Positions 1 through 9,784 are shown, counted from the first letter of the stretch. The stretch is 64,000 nt of DNA from Nodularia sp. NIES-3585 (GCF_002218065.1 NZ_BDUB01000001.1:1620711-1684710); one strand, 5' to 3'. Made by a program: numbers and translations. Notes: generated by a model from the sequence alone, not told the origin.

Positions 1-122
1 CTCTGGTCTATTCATCATCACTACAATACGATGGGCAAAGCCCCGCCTCCGGCGATGGCGCGGAGCGCCCGCTAAAAGCGATCGCCTATTTCTTAGGATA
101 CAACCAGTTTGAAAACACGCCC
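1..122 (-). mobile_element. IS5-type insertion sequence, 5' end only (cut by window edge)
   Basis: This is the reverse complement of the first 120 or so bases of the complete element at 21017-21944, with no difference that I can see. It contains the start of the transposase gene and the terminal repeat GTTTGAAAACACGCCC at its right edge. A TA dinucleotide follows, as at the other copy. The near identity of two copies suggests recent transposition. The rest of the element lies outside the window. Confidence 0.9.
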
Positions 123-144
123 TAGCCCCTCCCCGCAAGCGAGG

Positions 145-289
145 CTACGGTGTACACACAAGTGATCTGATCCCCCTAAATCCCCCTTAAAAAGGGGGAC
201 TTTAAGAAATTTTCCCCCCTTCTCAAGGGGGGCTAGGGGGGATCAAAACGTGATGAAACAACTTGATAAGACTTGTGTGTACACCGTAG
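145..289. repeat. 145-bp MITE with 19-bp inverted ends and 10-bp target duplication
   Basis: The ends are a perfect 19-bp inverted repeat, CTACGGTGTACACACAAGT. The element is flanked on both sides by the direct repeat GCAAGCGAGG, which fits a 10-bp target-site duplication. The inside is a G-run/C-run palindrome with no ORF. It sits in a dispersed GC-rich repeat, just beyond the IS5-type end. A further lone copy of the outer 15 bases occurs at 363-377, suggesting an older or longer related element. The autonomous parent is not in the window. Confidence 0.8.
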
Positions 290-466
290 GCAAGCGAGGA
301 GGGGAACAAGATTTAAGCAGAAATTTTGTTTTTATAACTGGAAACTATCTTTGGATCAGGACGTGTGTACACCGTAGGTCTCTAGTACAGGTCGGCGTTT
401 GCAATCATTGAAAAGCCTATAAAATTTTTGACTTTTGACTTTTGACTTTTGACTTCCGCCTTGCGG

Positions 467-2068
467 CTAGCTATATCCATCCCAAGCTAGAGGGAAGGTG
501 TAATCTGAGAACAAGGGAAAATCTGTGTTTTCTCTACGGGTTTCTTCGTCCAGGACTTTTACTACTTTGTGATAAATGTCTTCTGCTTGTTGTGGGGAGT
601 CGCCAATGCTGGTTAATCCCAATTTACCAAACTGGGAAAGACAACCCATGAGATGAAAAACTGTGCCTGTTTCTGTACCACTATCAAAGTGCAGTCGGTG
701 ATGGGCGATAATATCCATTAAATCGTTGGGTAACAATCCCCGATATCGGTCTTTTTGCAGGTTATCGGTAGCTATATAGTATTTGGGTCTGCCTTGCTGG
801 CTGTAAAATAACCCGGTGGAAAGGTCATAACGTCCATTAGTTAAAAATTTCAGGGTCATGAATGGATGAGTAGTACCACCTTTACGCAAGTTAATTTCAA
901 TCGCCTGAATGTCCCACTCACCATTTCCTTTGTCAACTGTGATGAAATCTACTCCAAATCTTTCAACTGCGCCTTTTTCGGAAAGTTTTTTGCCAACTTG
1001 TAAACCACACTGCTGCAATTGCAGCCGATAGCGGGAATCAGCCGGAAATCGGCAACCAAGATAAATCTGTCCGTCTGGGCCGCCGAGAATTTGGTCATGG
1101 GTTGAGACAATTTCAACTTCACCTGTGGGTGTGATGCGTCCTTGGACACTAGGCGATCGCTTGATTTCTCCTTCGACAAATGCTTCGGCGATCGCGCCCA
1201 ATTCTGTAATCCGGTTGGCAAAATTTCCCCAAGTCTCGTGTGTGGATTGAAAGCGCATGGTGGGAAAGCGATCGCTAATTGCGGCTACTGTTTGGCTATG
1301 AGACACTTTCCCCGGTGCTATATCCATAATTGGTCTCAAATCTAAAAGTGCATTTCCTTCTCCAGAAATACCTTCATTGAGTTTCACTACTATTCTTTGT
1401 AATGTCGGTTGGCGTTCCCATAAATTAGCCGCAACTTCTGCCAAATCTTGCTGATTACTCACCTTTTCACTGCCATCTGGAAGGGGAACTCCACTTTGGG
1501 CAAAGATTTGACGACTACCGCTTTTTGTCCCCCAAATCTGTAAATTGGGTGCAACTGCATACAATGGTACATTTAATTGTAAAGATAATTCAGCTTCTAA
1601 AAATGTGGAATTGTAGCAAGTCATAAACGATTTTTCTAGTCTCAATGCTTGGCGGATTCGCTCTAGCAGTCGGGGACGTTCTAAAATCTTGGCAGTTAGG
1701 GGTCTGAGAGAAGAGTCGTAAGTCGAAAGTAGCAGCAAGCGATTACGCGCATGGGAAAAGGGAATGCCGGGTAACAGTTGTAAATAGTAATCAATCACAC
1801 TAGGATGTAAAGGCATTGATGTGACGTAAATCAACCTAGTGCGTGGGTTTCGCAAACGCATTAAAGAAAATAATAATCTTTCTTCATAATGCTCACAACC
1901 TTCTATTTTATGCAGTTCATGCTGATCGATGCTGAGAGAGGGAATAATTAAAATATCCGCCTCACCATAGTCAAATAGCTCAATGGTCGGCCAGCGATCG
2001 CATAAAGTTAACTGAAGATGGCGAAACTTATCAACTTTGTCTAATTCGGAAATATTCAGCATCACCAT
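467..2068 (-). CDS. peptide ligase PGM1-related protein, ATP-grasp (533 aa)
   Basis: The sequence resembles cyanobacterial proteins annotated as PGM1-related peptide ligases, which are ATP-grasp carboxylate-amine ligases. Residues 1-165 form an N-terminal domain without a motif I recognise. From about residue 180 an ATP-grasp fold can be followed: a lysine strand (RIVVKLNEGISGEGN), a central EAFVEGE segment, and a metal-binding end with the acidic run QAIEINLRKGGTTHP. PGM1 itself makes peptide bonds in pheganomycin synthesis; the substrates here are unknown and no biosynthetic cluster surrounds the gene. The start follows an AAGGG-type ribosome site; a second ATG lies two codons in. It is divergent from the kinase gene that follows. 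Confidence 0.75.
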   Translation of the reverse strand: MVMLNISELDKVDKFRHLQLTLCDRWPTIELFDYGEADILIIPSLSIDQHELHKIEGCEHYEERLLFSLMRLRNPRTRLIYVTSMPLHPSVIDYYLQLLPGIPFSHARNRLLLLSTYDSSLRPLTAKILERPRLLERIRQALRLEKSFMTCYNSTFLEAELSLQLNVPLYAVAPNLQIWGTKSGSRQIFAQSGVPLPDGSEKVSNQQDLAEVAANLWERQPTLQRIVVKLNEGISGEGNALLDLRPIMDIAPGKVSHSQTVAAISDRFPTMRFQSTHETWGNFANRITELGAIAEAFVEGEIKRSPSVQGRITPTGEVEIVSTHDQILGGPDGQIYLGCRFPADSRYRLQLQQCGLQVGKKLSEKGAVERFGVDFITVDKGNGEWDIQAIEINLRKGGTTHPFMTLKFLTNGRYDLSTGLFYSQQGRPKYYIATDNLQKDRYRGLLPNDLMDIIAHHRLHFDSGTETGTVFHLMGCLSQFGKLGLTSIGDSPQQAEDIYHKVVKVLDEETRRENTDFPLFSDYTFPLAWDGYS

Positions 2069-2576
2069 AATCCCTTCCCTGTATTGAACCCCAATACTGC
2101 TTTCTTACTCTGGTATATACCAAAGCCAGTCAGATACAGCTAATATGCAACACTTCTTTGACAGCAATTACCCTGTGTTGAGTGAAGACGTAAAAATACA
2201 CAAAAGCACAAAAAGGTTTTTTTGTCAGATATTGCCTGTCTTCTTAACACCATACAAACAACTATAGCAATCCCATTGAATCCTCAGAAAATACGTAGAT
2301 TTGACACCAGGACTAAAAGTCAAATTTTATTCAGGCCTGTTGATTAGAAAGCTTTTCGCATCGCTATATTTGCCATATTTGACGATATTTAGCACTTATC
2401 TAAATGCAACATAGATTTTCTCAATTTTTTGTAAATAAATAGACATAAATAAATTGTATGTATAGAGATGTTGCGTAACCAGTTTTGCTTGAGTTAGTTG
2501 GTCAATTCCCTCCTAAAATAAAAAACATTATCTAGAAAAGTTTATTACTGTACTTATTGTTCATATCGGGAGGGGA
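2069..2576. other. 508-bp gene-free divergent intergenic region
   Basis: This AT-rich stretch separates two divergent genes and should hold both promoters. It has no ORF with coding character and no RNA or repeat that I recognise. A GGGAGGGG ribosome site stands immediately before the downstream gene. Confidence 0.5.
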
Positions 2577-3518
2577 ATGATGGGTCGTCCAATAATTTTG
2601 GGAATTGTCGGTGATAGTGCCGCAGGCAAAACAACGCTGACTAGAGGAATTGCTCAGGTACTAGGGCCTGAAAATGTTACCCTCATTTGTACCGATGATT
2701 ATCACAGTTATGATCGTCAACAACGTGCAGAAATTGGGATCACTGCCCTTCATCCTGATTGTAATCATTTAGATATCATGCAGCAGCATTTATCGCTGCT
2801 ACGCACAGGACAGCCAATTCTCAAACCCGTTTACAGCCATTCAACTGGGATGTTTGAGGCTCCAAAATACATCAAGCCCAAGAAATTTGTCATAATTGAA
2901 GGCTTACTCGGTTATTCTACCCGTGCAGCCCGTGATGCCTACGATGTAAAAGTTTATCTTGCACCTCCCGAACAACTACGCGCTGAGTGGAAAGTGAAGC
3001 GGGATACTCAAAAACGGGGTTACACTGCCGAGCAAGTATTGGCAGAATTAGAAAAGCGTGAACCAGACTCAGAAAAATATATTCGTCCCCAGCGTCAATG
3101 GTCGGATATAGTAGTGAGTTTTTATCCCGCCAATGAAGAAGACGAGGACAACAACGGACATTTAAATGTGCGGTTGGTGCTGCGACCAACAATCCCTCAT
3201 CCTGATTTTACTTCAATTTTGAACTTAACTAACGGTAATTCTGAGTCAGCGATTCGCCTGGGATTAGACCGGGATATGAGTAAACCTGTGGATGTCTTGG
3301 AAGTTGATGGTCATGCGACTTTGGAACAGGTGAACAAGTTAGAGCATATTTTATGTTCGGATATGCCTTACTTACTAAATGTATGCGATCGCGAAAGTAA
3401 TCCAGAATTAGGCAAAGTTGCGGGAACAACTGGAGAAACGTTGCAAAGTTATCCTTTAGCGCTAACTCAGTTGATTATTACCTACCATATGTTGAAAGCA
3501 ACGCAAATGTATCAATAA
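2577..3518 (+). CDS. phosphoribulokinase/uridine kinase family protein, PRK paralogue (313 aa)
   Basis: This is a P-loop kinase of the phosphoribulokinase family. The Walker A motif is GDSAAGKTT (residues 12-20), followed by ICTDDYHSYDR, ITALHPDCNHLD and the Walker B-like segment FVIIEGLLGYS. The canonical cyanobacterial enzyme has GDSGCGKST; here the P-loop cysteine, one of the redox-switch pair, is alanine, while the cysteine before DDYH remains. The C-terminal third is unlike canonical PRK as I remember it. Phosphorylation of ribulose 5-phosphate is therefore not assured: it may be a second PRK without redox control or act on another substrate. The start has a strong GGGAGGGG site; ATG at 2580 is an alternative. 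Confidence 0.75.
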   Translation: MMGRPIILGIVGDSAAGKTTLTRGIAQVLGPENVTLICTDDYHSYDRQQRAEIGITALHPDCNHLDIMQQHLSLLRTGQPILKPVYSHSTGMFEAPKYIKPKKFVIIEGLLGYSTRAARDAYDVKVYLAPPEQLRAEWKVKRDTQKRGYTAEQVLAELEKREPDSEKYIRPQRQWSDIVVSFYPANEEDEDNNGHLNVRLVLRPTIPHPDFTSILNLTNGNSESAIRLGLDRDMSKPVDVLEVDGHATLEQVNKLEHILCSDMPYLLNVCDRESNPELGKVAGTTGETLQSYPLALTQLIITYHMLKATQMYQ

Positions 3519-3693
3519 ATAAGGAGTCGGGAGTCGGGACTGGGAAGTAGCTTAAAAGATAAGTTTTCCTAGCACCTTCTCTGATATGGATTGACAGCAG
3601 AAGGAGTGCGCCATCATAGTAATAGGAGTTTATTTTTGCTAGACTAAAAGTTTATCCAACTTCCTCCTACTGCTGTAAAATAACTCAGAAAAC

Positions 3694-3987
3694 ATGATGG
3701 CTGAACTCAAACTCAGGTCAAAAGATCCAGATTCCCTGAGAAGAATCATTCAAAGTACTTTGTCAGAAAGATTGCAAAGTGTTAACGCTGGAATTCAAAG
3801 GACAGAAGAACGCCTTCAGGAATTTGAAACTAAGTATCAATTATCTACGGTGGAATTTATCCGCAGCTTTAATAATGATGAATTGTCCCATAATTTTGAC
3901 TTTGATGAATGGATTGGGGAATCTAAAATGTTGGCGCATCTACAACAGACAAAAGAAGCTATAGAGGAAGTCGATTTTGTTAATTGA
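3694..3987 (+). CDS. probable TumA-type antitoxin (97 aa)
   Basis: This small acidic protein is predicted to be mostly helical, with a coiled-coil-like centre (about residues 20-50) and an FDFDEWIGE segment. It directly precedes and overlaps a gene resembling the TumE toxin (DUF6516), so I call it the antitoxin by position and size. It has no obvious DNA-binding motif. The reading frame is intact, unlike its partner's. The alternative is an unrelated small protein, but overlap with a recognisable toxin makes that less likely. Confidence 0.6.
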   Translation: MMAELKLRSKDPDSLRRIIQSTLSERLQSVNAGIQRTEERLQEFETKYQLSTVEFIRSFNNDELSHNFDFDEWIGESKMLAHLQQTKEAIEEVDFVN

Positions 3988-4366
3988 AGACTATTTTAAG
4001 GAAATTCAACTTTTGATTGAATCCTCTAAAATAGTACAGTTATTTAATATTACTAATGAAAAAAGAGGGTTATACGAAGGCTTTATTAAAGGACATATAA
4101 GCTTTAAAGATAACTGATTATTGCATTTGCGAGAATTTGTCTATGTTGAAATCCAAATAGATAGAAAAATGTATAGTTATCAATATATGAATGCATATAA
4201 TAATCTAATATTTCGCTATAACAATACCGAACATCACCGAAAATTAAATCTTCCTACTTTTCCTCATCATAAACATAATGGTAGTGAGCAGAATGTCATT
4301 CAATCAAATGCTCCTTTTTTAGTTGCGGTACTTCAAGAGGTTGAAAAAATATTAGAGATTGCCTAA
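3977..4366 (+). pseudogene. TumE-like toxin (DUF6516) interrupted by an in-frame stop
   Basis: The frame opens with TTG overlapping the antitoxin end and reads LLIEDYFKEIQLL. It reaches a TGA at 4115-4117, then continues in the same frame for 82 codons. The second part has the hallmarks of the toxin family: LREFVYVEI, YSYQYMNAYNNLIFRYNN, and TFPHHKHNG near the C-terminus. At the stop the family usually has a small polar residue, and one base change (TCA to TGA) would restore reading. The toxin is therefore probably inactive, unless the downstream part is translated from the TTG at 4121. No frameshift is seen. Confidence 0.65.
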
Positions 4367-4392
4367 TCACACTGTGAAAGTCCCTACAAGCC

Positions 4393-5349
4393 TTATTCAG
4401 CCAAAGCCACAGCACCCCAAAGCGGCGCATCATCACCCAAAGCCGCCGGCACAACTGCAAAATCAACTTCCGGTAAAGCAGTCTCCCGTGACACCTTTCG
4501 CACCACATCCCACCAATTATCCCCAGCCTTAATTACACTCCCACCCAAAATAAACAACTGTGGGTTAATCAAATTCGCCACATTACCAATACCCACACCC
4601 AAAGCCCAAGCACCCTTAAATAAAACATCCTGCGCTAACTCATCACCTTGCGCCGCAGCATCACTCACCACCTTTCCCGTAATCAAATCCAAATTATCAC
4701 TCACCAACTCCCTCAAAATCTTTCCTCCGCGTCCTTGGCGACTTGGCGGTTCGTTTTCCAAAAATTCCCTCACATTCCTCGCCATATAAGGACCTGAAGC
4801 CAACCGTTCCACACATCCCCGCTTCCCACACAAACACACAGGCCCCGCAGGGTCTACAACTATATGTCCAATTTCACCAGCCATTCCGCCCACACCCCGC
4901 CAAGGCTGACCATTGAGTATCCAACCACCACCCACACCAGTGCTAATAGTGATATAAAACAAGCTATCGTGTCCCTCACCAGCACCAAAGCGGTATTCAC
5001 CCAAAGCCGCCACATTAGCATCATTGTCTACAGTCACAGGAACCCTAAACTCATTCTCTAGCAAATCTTGAAGCGGTATATTTTCCCAACCAGCCACATG
5101 ATGAGACAGTCGCACAGTCCCAGTGGACGCATCTACAGGTCCCCCAAAACTGACACCAATTGCATCAGGTTTTTCTCCTTGCAGTAAAGAATCAATCAGG
5201 TCGCGCATAATGTCCAAGTCAGTGTTAGCATTTGCATGATCTGGCGAAAGGCGACGTTCATAGCGTAACCATTCCCTATCCCCAGAATTTACAACTGCTG
5301 CGGCCAGCTTCGTTCCACCAAAGTCCAGCGCTAAAATTAACGTCATCAT
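4393..5349 (-). CDS. ROK family sugar kinase (about 319 aa)
   Basis: ROK kinases phosphorylate glucose or other hexoses and N-acetyl sugars in the cytoplasm. The N-terminus has the phosphate-binding motif ALDFGGTKLAAAVV. VDNDANVAALGEY carries the catalytic aspartate. The zinc-binding ROK signature appears as CLCGKRGCVERLASG, followed by the glycine-rich NLINPQLFILGGSV. The ATG at 5349 is preferred because a GGAGG stands just upstream and the family begins close to this motif; an upstream extension to 5400 has no support. Substrate is not deducible. The neighbouring exporter gene is divergent, about 100 bp away. Confidence 0.88.
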   Translation of the reverse strand: MMTLILALDFGGTKLAAAVVNSGDREWLRYERRLSPDHANANTDLDIMRDLIDSLLQGEKPDAIGVSFGGPVDASTGTVRLSHHVAGWENIPLQDLLENEFRVPVTVDNDANVAALGEYRFGAGEGHDSLFYITISTGVGGGWILNGQPWRGVGGMAGEIGHIVVDPAGPVCLCGKRGCVERLASGPYMARNVREFLENEPPSRQGRGGKILRELVSDNLDLITGKVVSDAAAQGDELAQDVLFKGAWALGVGIGNVANLINPQLFILGGSVIKAGDNWWDVVRKVSRETALPEVDFAVVPAALGDDAPLWGAVALAE

Positions 5350-5448
5350 TTCCTCCAAACATTCCCAAGAAAAACAGATAATTATTCTGAAACTACCCAA
5401 AAGCTGATAGCGTCAAACAATAGAAAATATCTTTGTGGAAGTTACAGC

Positions 5449-7173
5449 TTGAAAACCCGTTCTAATTACTGGCAATTATCACCCTATCTCCGACCCCATT
5501 GGCAAAATATTACCAAGGGATTTATTGGCATTATCGGTTATGTACTGGCGACGTTAACCCTAATTAATCTCGCGGGGAGATTGGCAACTCCCTTTGGTGA
5601 AGGTAATGTAGTAGCGATCGCTCAATTAGCTGGAATCCTAGTTTTAGTATTTCTGGTGCGGGGCTTCTTTCAGTCAGTGCAAGATATGTACATGGCAAAA
5701 GTGGCTTTAAGAGTGGCTTTTGACCTCCGCAAGCGGGTTTACTCCCATTTGCAAAAACTGGATCTCACTTATTTTGAAACAGCAAAAGCCGGTGATTTAT
5801 CTTACCGCCTCACCGAAGATATTGATCGGGTTGGGGAAGTTGTAAATAAAGGATTTCACGACTTTATCCCCTGCGCTTTGCAATTGCTGGCTATCCCCAT
5901 CTACATGATTTACCTGAATTGGCAACTCACACTAGCTACAGTGGTGATTGCGCCAGTCATGGGTATTTTAATTGGCTGGTTTGGGGAACGATTACGGAAG
6001 TATTCCCTCAAAAGCCAAAATCGTGTTTCTGGGTTATCGGCAATTCTCACAGAAGTATTTAGCGGTATCCGTCTCATCCAAGCCTTTGCCGCCGAAACAT
6101 ATGAAGTTGCTAGATTTAGCAATGAAGCAGAACGCAGTTATCAAGCAAAATACTCTGCCGAACGCCTAAAAGCAATTCAAATCCCCATAGTGGGCTTTCT
6201 AGAAGCCTTAAGTGCAGTTTCTTTAGTCATAGTGGGAGCATGGCAAATTGCCCAAAATAACTTAACAGTGGGCGAGTTCTTTAGTTACTTAACGGCGGCG
6301 GCGTTGTTAATTGATCCTATTGGTCATACTACTAATAACTACAACGAGTTTAAACAAGGTGAGGCATCCGTTGACCGGATTTTTGAATTGATGGCTATTC
6401 AACCCACAGTATTAGAAAAGCCCAATGCGATCGCCTTACCCCCAGTCAAAGGCAAAGTAGAATATCATCATGTTTCCTTTAGCTACAAACTCGGCGAACC
6501 TGTATTAAAAGATATCAGTTTATTGGCATTACCAGGAGAAGCGATCGCTTTAGTTGGTGCTTCCGGTGCTGGTAAAACCACCTTTGTAAATTTGCTTCCC
6601 CGCTTTTATGATCCCGAAGCCGGTGAAATTTTGATTGACGGTGTAGATATTCGCGATGTCAAGCTTCAGAGTTTGCGGCGACAAATTGGCATTGTTCCCC
6701 AAGAAACCGTGATGTTTTCCGGGACAATTGCTCAAAATATTGCTTTTGGACAAAATTCCTTTGACATGGATGCAGTTGCAGAAGCCGCTAAAATTGCCAA
6801 CGCCCACCAATTTATTACGCAGTTACCAGAAGCTTACTATACCTGGGTAGGTGAAAGAGGAGTCAATTTATCTGGGGGACAACGCCAAAGAATTGCGATC
6901 GCCCGTGCGGTATTTCTCAACCCGCAAATCCTGATATTAGACGAAGCCACATCCGCCCTAGATTCCGAATCAGAAGCATTAGTACAAGAAGCCTTAGAAA
7001 GATTGATGCAGAATCGGACCGTATTCATTATTGCTCACCGTTTAAGTACAGTCCGAAGATGCGATCGCATATTAGTGCTAGAACGGGGACAAATTGTAGA
7101 ATCAGGAACCCACCAAGAACTATTAGCCCTTGAGCAACGCTACGCAAGATTTTACGCGCAACAGTTTAGCTAG
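5449..7173 (+). CDS. ABC exporter, fused membrane and ATPase domains (574 aa)
   Basis: This is a half-transporter of the MsbA/lipid-exporter type that should work as a homodimer in the plasma membrane. Residues 1-310 hold about six membrane helices. The ATPase domain has Walker A GASGAGKTT (around residue 370), a Q-loop in GIVPQET, the signature LSGGQRQRIAIARA, Walker B ILILDEATSALD and the H-loop IAHRLSTVRRCD. The start is TTG; I see no better ATG nearby. Some cyanobacterial homologues export envelope polysaccharide or lipid, but the sequence does not name a cargo. HIP1 octamers lie inside the gene, so it is native rather than recently acquired. Confidence 0.88.
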   Translation: MKTRSNYWQLSPYLRPHWQNITKGFIGIIGYVLATLTLINLAGRLATPFGEGNVVAIAQLAGILVLVFLVRGFFQSVQDMYMAKVALRVAFDLRKRVYSHLQKLDLTYFETAKAGDLSYRLTEDIDRVGEVVNKGFHDFIPCALQLLAIPIYMIYLNWQLTLATVVIAPVMGILIGWFGERLRKYSLKSQNRVSGLSAILTEVFSGIRLIQAFAAETYEVARFSNEAERSYQAKYSAERLKAIQIPIVGFLEALSAVSLVIVGAWQIAQNNLTVGEFFSYLTAAALLIDPIGHTTNNYNEFKQGEASVDRIFELMAIQPTVLEKPNAIALPPVKGKVEYHHVSFSYKLGEPVLKDISLLALPGEAIALVGASGAGKTTFVNLLPRFYDPEAGEILIDGVDIRDVKLQSLRRQIGIVPQETVMFSGTIAQNIAFGQNSFDMDAVAEAAKIANAHQFITQLPEAYYTWVGERGVNLSGGQRQRIAIARAVFLNPQILILDEATSALDSESEALVQEALERLMQNRTVFIIAHRLSTVRRCDRILVLERGQIVESGTHQELLALEQRYARFYAQQFS

Positions 7174-7548
7174 GAATAGGGAGTAGGTAGTAGGAAATGT
7201 CAATTTATCTTAGGACTTACGCAAAATCATGAACAAACGAACCGCAAAGTACACAAAGGACACAAAGAAATAAAAGTTTTAGAGATTTTCAGTACAGTTC
7301 AGTTAAAAATTTCTTCCTTCTCTTTCTTCACTTGGCGTTCTTGGCGGTTCGTTAAAAAAAGAGTCTTAGTTCTAACTTAAATACGTTCAGTTAAGGACGC
7401 GACTTACCCAAAATTAAGAAAAAACGAACCACAAAGGGCGCAAAGGACACTAAGGAATAAGAGTAGTGAAGAGTTTTCGCGTAAATCCTAATAATAAAAA
7501 ACGCCCCCCATTTCTGAGAGGCGTTTCTTATTCAGCTAAACTTTGAGA
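7174..7548. other. gene-free convergent region with dispersed repeats
   Basis: The sequence carries two imperfect direct copies (about 7226-7275 and 7419-7468) of a motif like ACGAACC(G/A)CAAAG followed by (CA)CAAAGGACAC, and an inverted relative near 7325-7355. This is a common intergenic repeat in Nostoc-like genomes. The psbA terminator occupies its right end. No ORF is credible. Confidence 0.6.
7499..7526 (-). terminator. Rho-independent terminator of psbA
   Basis: On the minus strand, stem AAACGCC pairs with GGCGTTT around a 14-base loop and is followed by a run of T. It lies about 20 bp after the psbA stop codon. Confidence 0.8.
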
Positions 7549-8631
7549 TTAACCGTTGATAGCAGGTGCAGTTAAAGCAACTGGAGCAACATCAGCAGCA
7601 GCCAAGTCTAGGGGGAAGTTGTGAGCGTTACGCTCGTGCATTACTTCCATACCCAAGTTAGCGCGGTTGATTACGTCAGCCCAGGTAGCGATAACGCGAC
7701 CTTGAGAATCAATTACTGATTGGTTGAAGTTGAAACCGTTCAAGTTGAACGCCATTGTGCTGATACCCAAAGCGGTAAACCAGATACCGATTACAGGCCA
7801 AGCAGCTAGGAAGAAGTGAAGTGAACGGCTGTTGTTGAAGGAAGCGTATTGGAAGATTAACCGACCGAAGTAGCCGTGGGCTGCAACGATGTTGTAGGTT
7901 TCTTCTTCTTGTCCGAATTTGTAACCGTAGTTTTGTGATTCGGTTTCGGTTGTTTCACGTACCAAGGAGGAAGTTACCAAGGAACCGTGCATTGCGGAGA
8001 ATAATGAACCACCGAAGACACCAGCTACTCCCAACATATGGAAGGGGTGCATCAAGATGTTGTGTTCTGCTTGGAACACAATCATGAAGTTGAAGGTTCC
8101 GGAGATACCCAAAGGCATACCGTCAGAGAATGAACCTTGACCAATTGGGTAGATTAAGAATACTGCGGTAGCAGATGCCAAAGGCGCAGAGTAAGCTACA
8201 CAGATCCAAGGACGCATTCCCAAGCGGTAAGATAGTTCCCACTGACGACCAAGGTAGCAAGCGCAACCGATCAAGAAGTGGAAAATTACCAATTGGTAAG
8301 GACCGCCGTTGTACAACCACTCATCTAAGGAAGCTGCTTCCCAGATTGGGTAGAAGTGCAAGCCGATAGCGTTAGAAGAAGGAACAACTGCACCTGAGAT
8401 GATGTTGTTTCCGTAAATCAATGAACCAGCTACGGGTTCACGGATACCGTCGATGTCTACGGGAGGAGCAGCTACGAAAGCGATAATGAAGCAGGTGGTA
8501 GCAGCTAGTAGGGTTGGGATCATGAGAACGCCAAACCAACCGATGTAAATGCGGTTGTCGGTGCTGGTGATCCATTCGCAGAAGCGATCCCATACGTTAG
8601 CGCTTTGACGCTGTTGTAAGGTTGTGGTCAT
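7549..8631 (-). CDS. psbA: photosystem II reaction-centre protein D1 (360 aa)
   Basis: D1 binds P680, pheophytin, QB and most of the manganese cluster in the thylakoid membrane. Length and sequence are canonical. Asp170, Glu189, His190, His198, His332, Glu333, His337, Asp342 and Ala344 are all in place. A 16-residue C-terminal extension ([16 protein letters not shown]) should be removed by CtpA. Residue 130 is glutamine, the state typical of the standard or low-light D1 form rather than the high-light Glu130 form. The gene stands alone, with its own terminator and a long AT-rich leader; other psbA copies are expected elsewhere in such a genome. Confidence 0.99.
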   Translation of the reverse strand: MTTTLQQRQSANVWDRFCEWITSTDNRIYIGWFGVLMIPTLLAATTCFIIAFVAAPPVDIDGIREPVAGSLIYGNNIISGAVVPSSNAIGLHFYPIWEAASLDEWLYNGGPYQLVIFHFLIGCACYLGRQWELSYRLGMRPWICVAYSAPLASATAVFLIYPIGQGSFSDGMPLGISGTFNFMIVFQAEHNILMHPFHMLGVAGVFGGSLFSAMHGSLVTSSLVRETTETESQNYGYKFGQEEETYNIVAAHGYFGRLIFQYASFNNSRSLHFFLAAWPVIGIWFTALGISTMAFNLNGFNFNQSVIDSQGRVIATWADVINRANLGMEVMHERNAHNFPLDLAAADVAPVALTAPAING

Positions 8632-8804
8632 GTTTTTATAATTGCTTTTCGTGTTTACGAATTAGGTAGGTAAACTTGCCTACTTGAATACTACCTTAGA
8701 GGATAAGTTTTGTTTTGTAAAGCAATTTTAATTAAAATTTACTTATAAAAATGATTAGTTTTTGTAATGAATCGCATCTGAAGACACGATTCATTCAGAT
8801 TTGA
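8632..8804 (-). promoter_or_regulatory. psbA upstream region with inverted repeat
   Basis: The 170-bp AT-rich region must contain the psbA promoter and leader. At 8666-8683 there is an inverted repeat GTAGG-(8)-CCTAC that could be an operator or leader hairpin. A TTTACA box stands upstream, but I cannot place a convincing -10 at standard spacing. No purine-rich ribosome site precedes the ATG. Confidence 0.35.
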
Positions 8805-9190
<386 letters not shown>

Positions 9191-9220
9191 GCGATCGCCT
9201 GGTGTTTTTTTTCGATGATG

Positions 9221-9784
9221 CTATTCTGTTAACCAACTAAAAAGTTTACCCACAGTCAAGTTGAATGATTCGGCAAAGGGTGGGACAGGTAAGCGATCGC
9301 TTTCTAGTTCAAAAACTGCAAGGGTGCGATCAGCAAAATACGCAAATACCACTTCTTCTTCTGGATCAATCAACCAGCCCATCTGAGTCCCGTGGTTGAG
9401 ACAGTGGAGAATGTTACGGACGACTTTGGTTTGACTTTGGTCAGGGGAAAGAATTTCAATTGTCCAGTCTGGTGCGATCGCAAAGGTGTTGGATACTTTG
9501 CCGTTATCGTCGCGGGGGATGCGTTCCCATGTGAAAACTGCGATATCAGGAACAATGGATCTACCCCCAAAGGTACAGCGTAGTTCTGAATAAGCACGGG
9601 CGATATGCTGGGGTTTCAGCGTTAGATTAATATCAGCACCAAGGTCCACTTGAAGCGTGCTGTGTTTTCCTTGGGGCATAGGTTTTTGAATAATCTGACC
9701 GTCTATAAATTCGCTAGCCGGTTTGGTTTCCGGTTGTTGGAGAAATTCTTCTAGGGTTAAGGGTTTGGTGGGGGTTTGAAGCAT
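9221..9784 (-). CDS. Uma2 family (DUF820) putative endonuclease (187 aa)
   Basis: Uma2 proteins have a PD-(D/E)XK nuclease fold and are greatly expanded in filamentous cyanobacteria; their role is unknown. The opening TLEEFLQQPETKPASEFIDGQ is typical. The catalytic residues are likely the Asp in SIVPDIAVF and the Glu in PDWTIEILSPDQ. Length matches the family. It lies in the inserted cassette between the two HIT repeats, although a HIP1-like site near its C-terminal end shows it is not very foreign. Confidence 0.88.
   Translation of the reverse strand: MLQTPTKPLTLEEFLQQPETKPASEFIDGQIIQKPMPQGKHSTLQVDLGADINLTLKPQHIARAYSELRCTFGGRSIVPDIAVFTWERIPRDDNGKVSNTFAIAPDWTIEILSPDQSQTKVVRNILHCLNHGTQMGWLIDPEEEVVFAYFADRTLAVFELESDRLPVPPFAESFNLTVGKLFSWLTE

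Noticed and set aside
5350-5400. Upstream extension of the ROK kinase start
   Set aside because: The added residues are unlike the family, and a GGAGG site directly precedes the internal ATG pair.
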